A DNA stretch of 64,000 bases from Paenibacillus periandrae (lineage in GTDB: Bacteria > Bacillota > Bacilli > Paenibacillales > NBRC-103111): the NCBI RefSeq assembly GCF_022458865.1, contig NZ_JAJNMU010000012.1, forward strand, positions 240,234 through 304,233, written 5' to 3'. The position numbers and the translations under genes were made by a program. The notes under the pieces are model-generated. The model saw only the letters and a program-made list of their open reading frames with translations. It was not told the DNA's origin and searched no databases. This document shows, piece after piece, positions 53,847 through 62,791 of this stretch (the first letter of the stretch is position 1; each line of letters begins with the position of its first letter).

Positions 53847-54482
53847 ATGAGCTACACGAGTCCCAATTGGAATACGTCCATACTAATCACTATTGACACA
53901 CAAAATGACTTTACCTTGCCCGACGCTCCGGCCGAAATCAAAGGGACTGCTGCTGTGCTGCCGAACATGAAGAGAGTATTGGAGGCGTATCGAGCTTTAG
54001 GCTTGCCGATTGTGCATGTCATTCGTTTGTACAAGGAAGATGGCTCCAACGTCGATATATGCCGTAAAGAGGCTATCGAAAAAGGGGCCAAAATCGCCGC
54101 TCCCAATACGGAAGGTGCTGAATTGGTATCCGAAATCCGTTCACCACATTATGCTTCACTTGAAGCGGACGAGCTGCTGAAAAGTGCCTTTCAGTCCGTT
54201 GGAGAACAAGAGTGGGTGATGTACAAGTCACGTTGGGGTGCTTTCTATAAAACCGATTTGGAATTGTTCCTACGAGCTCGCGGAATCGACACGATCGTAT
54301 TTACAGGCTGTAACTTCCCTAATTGTCCAAGAACTTCGATGTACGAAGCAAGTGAACGAGATTTCCGGGTGGTCATGGTTGCGGACTCCATGTCGCAAGT
54401 ATACGAGCAAGGCATCCAGGAAATGAGCAGGATTGGTGTGTATGTTTGCGACTTGGATGCCGTCCTTGCTGCTATACAATAA
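53847..54482 (+). CDS. Isochorismatase-family cysteine hydrolase
   Basis: 211 residues. Catalytic triad: D17 (ITIDTQNDF), Lys in YKSRWGAF and Cys in TGCNFPNCPRTS. The family hydrolyses amides such as nicotinamide or vinyl ethers such as isochorismate; this member cannot be assigned more closely. The start at 53847 leaves seven bases after GGGGTG; ATG 53841 is too close to that site. Cytoplasmic, single gene. Confidence 0.9.
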   Translation: MSYTSPNWNTSILITIDTQNDFTLPDAPAEIKGTAAVLPNMKRVLEAYRALGLPIVHVIRLYKEDGSNVDICRKEAIEKGAKIAAPNTEGAELVSEIRSPHYASLEADELLKSAFQSVGEQEWVMYKSRWGAFYKTDLELFLRARGIDTIVFTGCNFPNCPRTSMYEASERDFRVVMVADSMSQVYEQGIQEMSRIGVYVCDLDAVLAAIQ

Positions 54483-54501
54483 ATGAAAAACAAGAGTAAA
54501 A

Positions 54502-54780
54502 CTAAGCAAGCCTGACCGTCGGTCGTACAACCAGCTCATTGACATCCACATCGTCTGTCTGCTCAATGGCGAACATTATAGCACGGGCAATGGCAGAGGC
54601 AGGTACGGAGTTGCGGCGATATACTTTCATCAGCTGACTTGCTTGTTCATCCGTGATACTGTCGGCAGGCTCCGACTCTGTAATGCTCGGCATCACGCGA
54701 ACATAGAACATACGTTCTGTGACCGCGGTATTTTTAGTAAAACGCCATCTGGATCGTTGGTGTTTATTAGATATTTCCAT
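54502..54780 (-). pseudogene. C-terminal remnant of a short-chain dehydrogenase/reductase
   Basis: The readable part, VRVMPSITESEPADSITDEQ, SVPASAIARAIMFAIEQ and DVDVNELVVRPT, is the last third of a classical SDR enzyme. The Rossmann nucleotide-binding half and catalytic YxxxK are absent, and the first 25 codons look unrelated. It cannot be an active dehydrogenase. Confidence 0.7.
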
Positions 54781-54909
54781 TTATTGGAATCTACCCTTTG
54801 AAATATCTGTAAATAAGGGCCCATTTGGACCATACATTGCCAATTATATAGATAAGTAAGGGTATGTTGATTGTGTTATCTCATAGCAGAATATGGAACA
54901 TATGTTCTG

Positions 54910-55575
54910 TTAATTGAATTTGGGTTCTGTAGGAGTTGAGCTATGGAACTTTATATTTATGATTTCAGCAATGACCGGAAGCAGCAGCAGCGAGCCATAC
55001 ACACCCGATGTATAGCTGGTTACAAACCCAATGCCTATACCGTCATGAAGTACATAAGTGATCGTATGTATGATCAGATTCGTAAAACAAAAAGCATAGC
55101 TGCGCGTCATCCACTTGCGATGAGCTTGGACTTGTTTTTTTCTAATTTTCATAATCGCGATAACGGTCATGATTGGCCAAACGATATTCAACAAATTGAA
55201 CGCTATGCTGACAGCTTTTCCTCCTGTGGCATAGGGAGCCATATAACCGGATGTCACGTCTACAATAATAACAGCGGCTACATACACATAACCATTCATT
55301 TTATGAAGCTTGCGGTATTTTCTTAAAATCGTCTGGGAGAAATTAACGGCTCCCGATACCATGGCCAGGCAAGCACACAGGATATGGACATACATCACAT
55401 TTAACCAAACGGGGGCATTGAATTTCTTATTCAGTTTGTGATCTAAGAAACTCGCAGCTTGTGGATCATATATAAAATTCATATAAATCACGTAGACAAT
55501 AAAACAAATGATAATGGCGAGCATGATTAAATAATAGCTCTTTAATTTTAACATTGGTTTCGCTATTCCTCTCAT
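54910..55575 (-). CDS. DUF2306 membrane protein
   Basis: 221 residues with about six hydrophobic helices (YYLIMLAIIICFIVYVIYMN, VHILCACLAMVSGAVNFSQ, a set of conserved R-K-x-H-K-x-x-G residues, HRKWMTRSYAFCFTNL). The His residues are conserved in the DUF2306 family, which resembles b-type haem membrane proteins. Function unknown. It is divergent from a TetR gene, which probably represses it. A second start (55554) is possible. Confidence 0.8.
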   Translation of the reverse strand: MRGIAKPMLKLKSYYLIMLAIIICFIVYVIYMNFIYDPQAASFLDHKLNKKFNAPVWLNVMYVHILCACLAMVSGAVNFSQTILRKYRKLHKMNGYVYVAAVIIVDVTSGYMAPYATGGKAVSIAFNLLNIVWPIMTVIAIMKIRKKQVQAHRKWMTRSYAFCFTNLIIHTITYVLHDGIGIGFVTSYTSGVYGSLLLLPVIAEIINIKFHSSTPTEPKFN

Positions 55576-55629
55576 TTTTTGGCCTTATCGTACCCAATTG
55601 TGCTATGATTTACTGAAAACAAGTCATAC

Positions 55630-55645
55630 AGAATCTACCGATTCT
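55630..55645. promoter_or_regulatory. Candidate TetR operator
   Basis: AGAATC (55630-55635) and GATTCT (55640-55645) form a six-base inverted repeat with a four-base gap, centred between the divergent DUF2306 and TetR genes. Confidence 0.5.
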
Positions 55646-55661
55646 CGAAAGGATATTGGTT

Positions 55662-56255
55662 ATGCGTAAAGGTGATAAAACAAAGCTGCATATTATTATG
55701 AAATCGGCGGAGCTGTTCAACCAGAAAGGATATGCGGCAACGACCATGCAGGATATTATGGATGCGACCCAATTGACCAAAGGCGGCATATATCGCAATT
55801 TTTCAAGTAAAGACGATATTGCTATGGAAGCATTCAAATATGCCGGAGAAGTTCTCTGGGAACATTTTTCCCGGGCGATACAGAATTGCCGCACTTCGAC
55901 TGATGCCATACTGGCGATGTGCGATGTGTACAGCGATACGGTTCATAATCCTCCCCTTCAAGGAGGCTGTCCTTTTCTGAATACAGCTGTTGAGAGTGAT
56001 CATTCCTTTCCGGTGCTGCGTGATCAAGCCATGGATGCGTACCGGCAAATGCTGGCATTTATCCAGGGGCTGCTTGAGCAGGGGACCGTTACCGGGGAGT
56101 TCAGTGCTGATATGGACACGGAGTCGGCGGCTTCCTTTATTTTTTCGTCTATTGAAGGGGCGATTATGTCAAGCAGGCTTACGCTCGATAATAAACATGT
56201 CCGCTATGCAAGGAATCAAATTCAACGTTGGTTATTGACATTCAAACCTGCGTAA
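55662..56255 (+). CDS. TetR/AcrR-family transcriptional regulator
   Basis: 197 residues. The N-terminal HTH (AELFNQKGYAATTMQDIMDATQLTKG, YRNFSSKDD) is classic TetR, and the C-terminus is helical (about 60-197) with a GGCPFLNTAVES motif known from TetR_C subfamilies that sense small electrophiles or lipophilic ligands. Start 55662 is nine bases after AAGGA. Likely represses itself and the divergent DUF2306 gene. Confidence 0.9.
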   Translation: MRKGDKTKLHIIMKSAELFNQKGYAATTMQDIMDATQLTKGGIYRNFSSKDDIAMEAFKYAGEVLWEHFSRAIQNCRTSTDAILAMCDVYSDTVHNPPLQGGCPFLNTAVESDHSFPVLRDQAMDAYRQMLAFIQGLLEQGTVTGEFSADMDTESAASFIFSSIEGAIMSSRLTLDNKHVRYARNQIQRWLLTFKPA

Positions 56256-56412
56256 AGCTGTTTTGCTCTGCGTTCTCCATTCGTTCACCTGTCACCTTCG
56301 AAGCAGGCAGCATGCCGGCTTTTGCCGTTCCCATCATTTGCTTGCCGTGTATGCTACAAATAAAACCGAACCGTCCGGTTTCTTTTGATGATACACGAAC
56401 CAAACCTGCATT
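56242..56412 (-). pseudogene. Possible cupredoxin-domain gene remnant
   Basis: A minus-strand frame of 56 codons reads KETGRFGFICSIHGKQMMGT, similar to the copper-binding C-x-x-H...M end of plastocyanin-like cupredoxins. It has no start codon and begins right after a stop; the N-terminal half is absent. It overlaps the TetR stop tail to tail. Confidence 0.4.
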
Positions 56413-57066
56413 TCAAACCCCTTCTTATGATCTTTTTGTGAACACAGTGTGAGCCCCCAACTCCTGTGCAAGTACGATAGATTTTGCCGCGGTAAGGGCT
56501 TTTATGGCCAACCTAAATCTGTCCCCCTTAATCATGGACATACAATATATATCGGGCAATACTGAGCATCGCGATAAGCTTTTCGTTGAGGTTTTTCAAC
56601 AAACTAGGGGACTTTCGTCCCTGTTCAATAATAGTCATCTCTTCTCTTGACCTATTTTTTCCAAACACTTAGAATTTGAAGAAAGATCATGGTTGAATAC
56701 AAGTAGGTGATTGATGATGTACGGTTAACGTATATTTTGCTGGGATGATTCACTTCTGTATAATGGCAAGCCGCTGGAACGCGAGCTAACAAACCGACAG
56801 CAGTTACTGTTTGCTTGCCCATATCGGACATACATCTTCAGATAAACAGATGATTGCAGTCTATGAATGCATGGCATAACAATCCTCCACTTGATGACCC
56901 ACTTCCCGGCTTTGCTGCTGTCTACCTTCCAGTCTGTAGTTCACATCCCTTAACGAATCTCAGCTAACCCTTACCCTTCAATTTTTTTAGACCCTTATTG
57001 CCGACCTGTCAGAACAAACCGTCGATATATCATGGTACTTTCAGTCGCGTATTTTGGTGATGACCA
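56413..57066. other. Long intergenic region with weak remnants
   Basis: No intact gene. On the minus strand, 56450-56500 reads AAKSIVLAQELGAHTVF, like a dehydrogenase fragment, and 56520-56660 gives an unassigned frame (EQGRKSPSLLKNLNEKLIA). A short hairpin GGGGAC/GTCCC lies near 56610-56625. The stretch looks like decayed coding sequence before the surface-protein gene. Confidence 0.4.
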
Positions 57067-57087
57067 ATGAAAATAGGAGGTGCTATT

Positions 57088-59262
57088 TTGGTTTGCAAAA
57101 TATGGATAATAAAAATGCTCATCGTATTGTCCGTACTGACAATATTTGAATGGCTCGCCTTTCCTGCCTTAACAAATAGTGCAGCAGATATAAAGGTTGA
57201 CCCAAAGCTCACTGACATCCCGATCGATATTCATTTCCCGACCGATATTAAAGTTCCGGTTGAAGTCGAGAAACCGATCGACATCAAGCAGCAGAGCCAG
57301 ATCAACCCCATCGATATAAGATTCAAACCATTCGAAATCGATTCCGTACTCCTCATTAAGAGAGCTGCAGTCCGGTGGGGATCCTTTATTGGCGCCAAAG
57401 TAAGTACCCCTCCCGTGGTAAGTGCGGAAGGAACGATCTATTTGGCCGCGGAAAATAAAATGCTGTATGCAGTGAACACGGACGGATCGATCAAGTGGAG
57501 CATTTTATTGGGCGGGAATCCCTATACCGTACCCGTAATTGGCCCCGACGGTACAATCTATGTAAATACATGGGAAGATCATAAATTGGTTGCCATAACC
57601 GCTGGCGGGAAGAAAAAGTGGGAGTACGTAAAAGAAGGAGCTAACGTCAAAAATGAAGGTATTGTTTTTCCTCCACCGGTAATCGGGTCTGACGGCACAG
57701 TCTATACAGGAGGATCTGAAAGTGACAAGAAACTGTATGCCATTACTCCAAACGGGATAAAAAAGTGGGATTTTGTTACACCGACACTCGTAAGAGCCAT
57801 AGCACTCGGAGGGGACGGAACAATCTATGTTTCGTCGGAGTCAAGAGGGACCACAGGGCTTTATGCGCTCAATCCGAACGGAAGTCAAAAATCGGAGTTC
57901 AAACCCCAAAAGGGTCTAATTTCTGCACCTAATTATATAAAAATTGGAATTGAAGGTACAATTTATGCTGCTGATAATTGGATGTTTCGTGCCTTTAACC
58001 CGGATGGTTCGCAAAAATGGTATTCGCAGGAACTTTTATACAACATAAAATCTATGTCCATCGGAACGGACGGTACAATTTATGCTGGAAATGGTTCGAT
58101 ACTATATGCCATCGGTCCGGATGGAAATGTCAAATGGAAAACGGATACCGAATATGCAACAGTTCAGGGATGGGATATAACTTACCCGGTCAAACTTACG
58201 TTAGGGAATGTGGCCATCGGACCCGATGGTACGATCTATGCCACAGACTTTTTAAATAAAGATAAAAAATATAAGAGTAATAATGTGAAATATACTTTGA
58301 AGGGGAGAAATGCCGATGGTCTGGTCGTATGGAATTTCCCTGATGACGTTATTATCACCTATCCTCCGGCGTTTGGGATTGACGGTACGGTGTACGCGGT
58401 ATCCGGGGAGAATTTGTATGCGCTCGGGACCGTCGGTGCCAGCAGTATCATCTTGGACAAAAAAGCTCTCGATTTGCAAGCTGGGGGCAGCGCATTATTG
58501 ACCGCAACAATTATTCCTGAAAAAGCTACGAACAAACAGGTCAAATGGAGCAGCAGCGACAGTACCGTGGCTGCGGTAGACGAGACGGGAAAAGTTACGG
58601 GAATCGCGGCGGGCATAGCGAAAATTACCGTTACTGCAGAGGACGGAGGATTCATGGCCGAATGCGTCGTTACAGTCGCGCCTACCACAAATCCACCGGT
58701 AACGCTGCCAGCGACGCCTCGACCGGAGCTGCCATTTTCCGATATTGAAGGTCATTGGGCCAAACAGAACATCATTAAAGCTGTCGAGCTTCATGTCGCA
58801 AACGGTTATCAAGATTTCACCTTCCGGCCGGATGGCAGCGTTACCCGTGCTGAATTTGCCGTCTTTCTGATGAATGGGATGAAACCGGCGGCGGATGGTG
58901 CAAAGCTCGCTTTCACAGATCAAGACAAGATCGGAGAATGGGCGGTCAAGGCAGTTTCGCAGGCTTTGCAGCTTGGAATTGTTAGCGGCTATCCGGACGG
59001 CACCTTCCGGCCGGACGCCAGTATCACCCATGCGGAAATGATCGCCATGGTTATCAGGGCGTCTGGCCTGCCTGTCAACGAACAGGCGCAATCCGGCTTT
59101 GCCGATGACGCTGACATTCCTGCTTGGGCGAAAGGCGCAGCAGCAGCGGCAAAGCAATCAGGCATTGCCGATTTCATGCGCGATAACCGTTTTGCGCCAG
59201 ATAACAAAGCGACCAGAGCGGAAGCGGTGACGGCGATCTTGAACATGCTGGGCAAGAAGTGA
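57088..59262 (+). CDS. SLH-anchored surface protein with PQQ-like beta-propeller and one Big_2 domain
   Basis: About 724 residues. A signal peptide (LIVLSVLTIFEWLAFPAL) is followed by a short repeat-like stretch rich in P-I-D-I (IDIHFPTDIKVPVEVEKPID), then seven or eight PQQ-like blades (DGTIY strands, about 100-450), one Big_2 domain (about 455-540) and three SLH domains (about 555-720; VTRAEF, ITHAEM, ATRAEA). The start is TTG at 57088, seven bases after AGGAGG, not the ATG at 57067. It is a paralog of 10803-13085 but has one Ig domain fewer. Confidence 0.87.
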   Translation: MVCKIWIIKMLIVLSVLTIFEWLAFPALTNSAADIKVDPKLTDIPIDIHFPTDIKVPVEVEKPIDIKQQSQINPIDIRFKPFEIDSVLLIKRAAVRWGSFIGAKVSTPPVVSAEGTIYLAAENKMLYAVNTDGSIKWSILLGGNPYTVPVIGPDGTIYVNTWEDHKLVAITAGGKKKWEYVKEGANVKNEGIVFPPPVIGSDGTVYTGGSESDKKLYAITPNGIKKWDFVTPTLVRAIALGGDGTIYVSSESRGTTGLYALNPNGSQKSEFKPQKGLISAPNYIKIGIEGTIYAADNWMFRAFNPDGSQKWYSQELLYNIKSMSIGTDGTIYAGNGSILYAIGPDGNVKWKTDTEYATVQGWDITYPVKLTLGNVAIGPDGTIYATDFLNKDKKYKSNNVKYTLKGRNADGLVVWNFPDDVIITYPPAFGIDGTVYAVSGENLYALGTVGASSIILDKKALDLQAGGSALLTATIIPEKATNKQVKWSSSDSTVAAVDETGKVTGIAAGIAKITVTAEDGGFMAECVVTVAPTTNPPVTLPATPRPELPFSDIEGHWAKQNIIKAVELHVANGYQDFTFRPDGSVTRAEFAVFLMNGMKPAADGAKLAFTDQDKIGEWAVKAVSQALQLGIVSGYPDGTFRPDASITHAEMIAMVIRASGLPVNEQAQSGFADDADIPAWAKGAAAAAKQSGIADFMRDNRFAPDNKATRAEAVTAILNMLGKK

Positions 59263-59318
59263 TTTTTGAAACGCTTTTGAAACCCTCCCATAAAAGCCCA
59301 TTCATCTCCTAATTATTA

Positions 59319-59362
59319 AAAAAACGGTTTGCCTCTTAAGGAGGTTAGCCGTTTTTGTTTTG
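59319..59362 (+). terminator. Terminator after the second SLH gene
   Basis: AAAACGG and CCGTTTT arms with an inner CCTC/GGAGG pair (59319-59356) and a following T-rich tract. Confidence 0.8.
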
Positions 59363-59392
59363 TAGGCTGATATTCGGATTGGGGGTCACTCG

Positions 59393-60337
59393 TTAAAAGA
59401 TGCTCCAATCAAAAGCGGTAGAGAGGGTTTCCAGCAAATGTACTCCAGCGGTGCTGTTGCCTTTGGGGTTCAAGGCAGGGCCTACCACACCAATACCATA
59501 TTGGCCCGGCACTAATGCAAGAATACCACCGGATACACCACTTTTCGCCGGTAATCCTGAGCGGATTGCAAAAGCACCGGACTCGTTGTACATCCCGCAA
59601 GTCAGCATGAACGTTTTGGCAATTTGCACGTAACGGCGGGGAACCAGTTGCCGCCCTGTCATCGGATCGGTACCGTCGAAGGCTAATACGAGTGCCATTC
59701 TGGCCAGGTGTGAGCAGGAAACTTCTATCGAGCAATGCTTGAAGTAAACCTCCAATACCTCCTCAACATCAATCTCATCTCCAAGAACACGGTTGGCCTT
59801 AAGGAAGTACGCAAGGGAACGATTGCGATGTGCCGTATTCGTTTCTGAACGATAAACAGCTTCATTAAAGGTTAGTGTCGGATCTCCAGTCAATTCGTGG
59901 AAAAAGGAAAGAATGCGGTTCGTTTTCTCGGCTGGAGTTGATCCGGTTATAAGTGAGGACACGGTGATAGCTCCTGCGTTAATTAAAGGATTAAAAGGAA
60001 TGCCTGGATCAACCAGCTCCAGCTTCAGCATGGAATTGAAATTGTCACCGGTAGGCTCCATGCCTACTTTGGAGAATACGCCGGTTTCCCCTTGGTCCAT
60101 TAACGCCAGCAGCAGTGTAAATACTTTGGATATGCTCTGCAGGGTGAAACGCATATCGGAGTCCCCGGCGGTGATAATACGTGCTTGATCGTCGATAATC
60201 GTGAAGCCAAGCGCTTCACGTGGGGCATTAGCCAACTCAGGTATATAGGCAGCTACGTTTCCTGAGCAGGCTTGTTTGCGGCTTTCTTCGAGCCATGTCG
60301 GCACTTGCTTCTCTAGTTGTTCCCAAACGGAAGTCAT
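59393..60337 (-). CDS. glsA: Glutaminase A
   Basis: 314 residues. It hydrolyses glutamine to glutamate and ammonia. The serine-hydrolase S-x-x-K motif is in FTLQSISKVFTLLL; NFNSMLKLE, PFNPLINAGAI and GILALVPGQYGIGVVGPALN are further family blocks. The start at 60337 is eight bases after AGGAGG, in preference to an ATG at 60355. It is cytoplasmic and stands alone. Confidence 0.93.
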   Translation of the reverse strand: MTSVWEQLEKQVPTWLEESRKQACSGNVAAYIPELANAPREALGFTIIDDQARIITAGDSDMRFTLQSISKVFTLLLALMDQGETGVFSKVGMEPTGDNFNSMLKLELVDPGIPFNPLINAGAITVSSLITGSTPAEKTNRILSFFHELTGDPTLTFNEAVYRSETNTAHRNRSLAYFLKANRVLGDEIDVEEVLEVYFKHCSIEVSCSHLARMALVLAFDGTDPMTGRQLVPRRYVQIAKTFMLTCGMYNESGAFAIRSGLPAKSGVSGGILALVPGQYGIGVVGPALNPKGNSTAGVHLLETLSTAFDWSIF

Positions 60338-60614
60338 GCTCCGTTCCTCCTTCAATTCTGTTCAGATCCTTTTCGACAAAAGCAGCCGTCATTCTTTCAT
60401 TAAAACATACATTTTGAAAAAGAGGAAACATAAAAAAAGGCTGGAGAGAACCTGAATTTCACACACGTCTGGCTGCGTTTTCCATCAAGTACTTATTTTT
60501 TTCGAATATCTAACAATGCGTTTACAATAATCGTTATTTCCCATAATCATGTTAATTTATTATGAAGGTATTCGGATACAACGTCATGCTTAACATACAG
60601 GGAGGGTGCGCCAA

Positions 60615-62198
60615 ATGTGTAAAAATCAAAGGTTTGTTTTATTATCGCTGATGCTGATTATTGTGACTTCACTAGTTGTTACAGGCTGTCAAGCCTTGCA
60701 ATCTCCCAGCAAGCCCAAGCTCCGTATCCTTTCAAGCTCGGAGAACAAGGCACTGATACCGCTGATTGACAAATTTACGGACACACAAGGTTTCGATGTT
60801 GAATTTGTGTTTAAAGGATCGGTAGACAGCATGTCTGAGCTTTCCGGTCACTATGCCGATTACGATGCGGTATGGCTGGCCAATTCCCAGTGGATTTCCA
60901 TGGGAGATACGAATAAGCGGGTGAAGGAACAAAAGTCGATCATGACCTCGCCAGTCGTATGGGGCATCCGTAAAAGCGCAGCGGAGAAGCTGGGTTTTGT
61001 CGGTCGTGATGTAACTGTGCAGCAGCTGGCAGAGGCGGTGCAGCAGAAGAAGCTGCAATTTGCGATGACTTCGGCCTCCCAATCCAATTCAGGAGCATCC
61101 GCCTATATCGGATTTCTGTATGCCATGCTAGACAATCCATCTACCCTAACTATCCAGGATCTGCAAAAGCCGGAGCTCGCGGTCAAAATGAAAAGCTTGT
61201 TAAATGGGGTAAACCGTTCGAGCGGCAGCTCGGAATGGCTGAAGGATCTGTTTCTCAAAGCGAATTTTGATGCAATGGTCAATTACGAAGCCGTGTTGAT
61301 CGAGACGAATAAAAGTCTGATTGCTGCCAATAAAGAACCCTTATACTTGATCTATCCGACTAATGGGCTGACAGTAGCGGACTATTCTTTGGGTTATATT
61401 AACAACGGAAAGGCAGAGGCAGAGGAACGGTTTAAGGCACTGCAGGGCTATCTGTTGTCAGCCAGTTCCCAAAAGGAAATTCTGTCATTAGGCAGAAGAA
61501 CAGGCTTTGGCGGCGTTGTGGCAGGGGCAGACAAAGCCGTGTTTAACCCGGATTGGGGTATCGATATGAGCAAGACTTTATCTCCGATCCCGTTCCCGGA
61601 ACCCGAGGTGATCCGTGAAGCATTAAATAGGTATCAAACTCTGTTTAAAAAGCCTTCATATACCGTCTTTTGCATCGACTATTCCGGCAGTATGTCTACG
61701 AATGGTGGCGAACGGGGAGTGAAGGAAGCGATGGGCTTGCTGCTGAATCAAGAAAAATCAAAGCAGGTGCTCCTGCAATCCTCTGCTGAGGATACCATCG
61801 TAGTGATGCCTTTTAACTCGGACATTATAGATAAATGGAGTGCTGTAGGTCCCGGACAATTCCCGGCTTTGTTGGATAATATACAGAAGCTTGGTGCAAG
61901 CGGGGGAACGAATATTTATGACCCGTCAATCGCAGCGCTGAATTTGCTCAGCAAGGTGGATACGGACAAATATGTCGTGTCCGTCGTGCTTATGACGGAC
62001 GGATTGTCGAGTGGTCGAATTAACGATTTTCAGCAGGCATACACAACGCTTGGAAAGGACATTCCTGTATTCTCCATTACATTCGGGGATGCCGATGAAA
62101 AGCAGCTTCGTGCTATCTCCAATCTGACACATGCCGACGTCTTCCCGAGCGGCGGCGATCTGACAGGGGCGTTTAAGAAAGTGAGGGGATACAATTGA
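60615..62198 (+). CDS. Lipoprotein fusing a periplasmic-binding-like domain to a VWA domain
   Basis: 527 residues. Signal peptide with lipobox (VVTGC). Residues about 35-320 resemble an extracellular solute-binding protein (LRILSSSENKALIPLIDKF, PVVWGIRKSAAEKLGF, the SASQSNSGASAYIGFL phosphate-like loop). The C-terminal VWA domain has a complete metal site: DYSGS (about 354-358), GGTNIYD (about 428) and MTDG (about 458). ATG 60615 is eight bases after GGAGGG. The next gene starts inside the stop codon. Binding-protein/VWA fusions next to XpaC and TelA homologs are linked to stress and tellurite-type systems (inference). Confidence 0.87.
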   Translation: MCKNQRFVLLSLMLIIVTSLVVTGCQALQSPSKPKLRILSSSENKALIPLIDKFTDTQGFDVEFVFKGSVDSMSELSGHYADYDAVWLANSQWISMGDTNKRVKEQKSIMTSPVVWGIRKSAAEKLGFVGRDVTVQQLAEAVQQKKLQFAMTSASQSNSGASAYIGFLYAMLDNPSTLTIQDLQKPELAVKMKSLLNGVNRSSGSSEWLKDLFLKANFDAMVNYEAVLIETNKSLIAANKEPLYLIYPTNGLTVADYSLGYINNGKAEAEERFKALQGYLLSASSQKEILSLGRRTGFGGVVAGADKAVFNPDWGIDMSKTLSPIPFPEPEVIREALNRYQTLFKKPSYTVFCIDYSGSMSTNGGERGVKEAMGLLLNQEKSKQVLLQSSAEDTIVVMPFNSDIIDKWSAVGPGQFPALLDNIQKLGASGGTNIYDPSIAALNLLSKVDTDKYVVSVVLMTDGLSSGRINDFQQAYTTLGKDIPVFSITFGDADEKQLRAISNLTHADVFPSGGDLTGAFKKVRGYN

Positions 62199-62791
62199 TC
62201 TCGCGCTTAATGGCTTTGCCCCAATTTACGCTGTTATTATCACTTACGCTGTGCTCCGGGGCTTTTGTGTTTTTCATGTTCGTGTTAAATCTCAGCATCG
62301 TGTTATCGCTGGTGCTGGATGCGGTTCTGTACGTAGGCTTGCATTTGATACTCACAGCCGCGGATCCGGCAGCCAAGGAAACCAAATTACTGCTTCGAGC
62401 TGCCAAGGTAAAGCTGGAGCTGCTGCGAAGCGCTTCCTATCATATTTCCAATCCACGGATTCAAAATGATGTGAATGAAATTGTTGGAGCCAGTATGCAA
62501 ATCATGCTGCTCATTCAGAAGAAATCAGCCGATCTGCCTGCATCGAAGCAGCTGCTGACCTTCTACCTGGATAATACCTTGGAAATGGTGAACCGCTATG
62601 TTTCGCTTTCCTCCAAAAGCTACCTCAATGCTTCCAGTAATGAGGTATTGCGTAAGATCGAAGTGGTGCTAGAGGGCGTCAAGGTTAATTTTATCGCACA
62701 ATACAACAAGCTGCTTATCAATGACCTGTCCGATCTGGCAATCAAAATGGATGTAGTTAGCCAAATGCTGGAATGGGAGGATGCAAAATGA
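62195..62791 (+). CDS. XpaC-like (5-bromo-4-chloroindolyl phosphate hydrolysis) family protein
   Basis: 198 residues. Two N-terminal membrane helices (about 8-28 and 33-52), then a helical cytoplasmic part. The layout matches XpaC-like proteins, usually encoded with TelA-type toxic-anion resistance proteins. TTG start after GTGAGGGG, overlapping the previous stop by four bases. TelA could lie just past the window end. Confidence 0.7.
   Translation: MISRLMALPQFTLLLSLTLCSGAFVFFMFVLNLSIVLSLVLDAVLYVGLHLILTAADPAAKETKLLLRAAKVKLELLRSASYHISNPRIQNDVNEIVGASMQIMLLIQKKSADLPASKQLLTFYLDNTLEMVNRYVSLSSKSYLNASSNEVLRKIEVVLEGVKVNFIAQYNKLLINDLSDLAIKMDVVSQMLEWEDAK

Noticed and set aside
58495..59157. 220-codon minus-strand frame opposite the SLH domains
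   Set aside because: Mirror of the repeat-rich + strand gene; no independent support.
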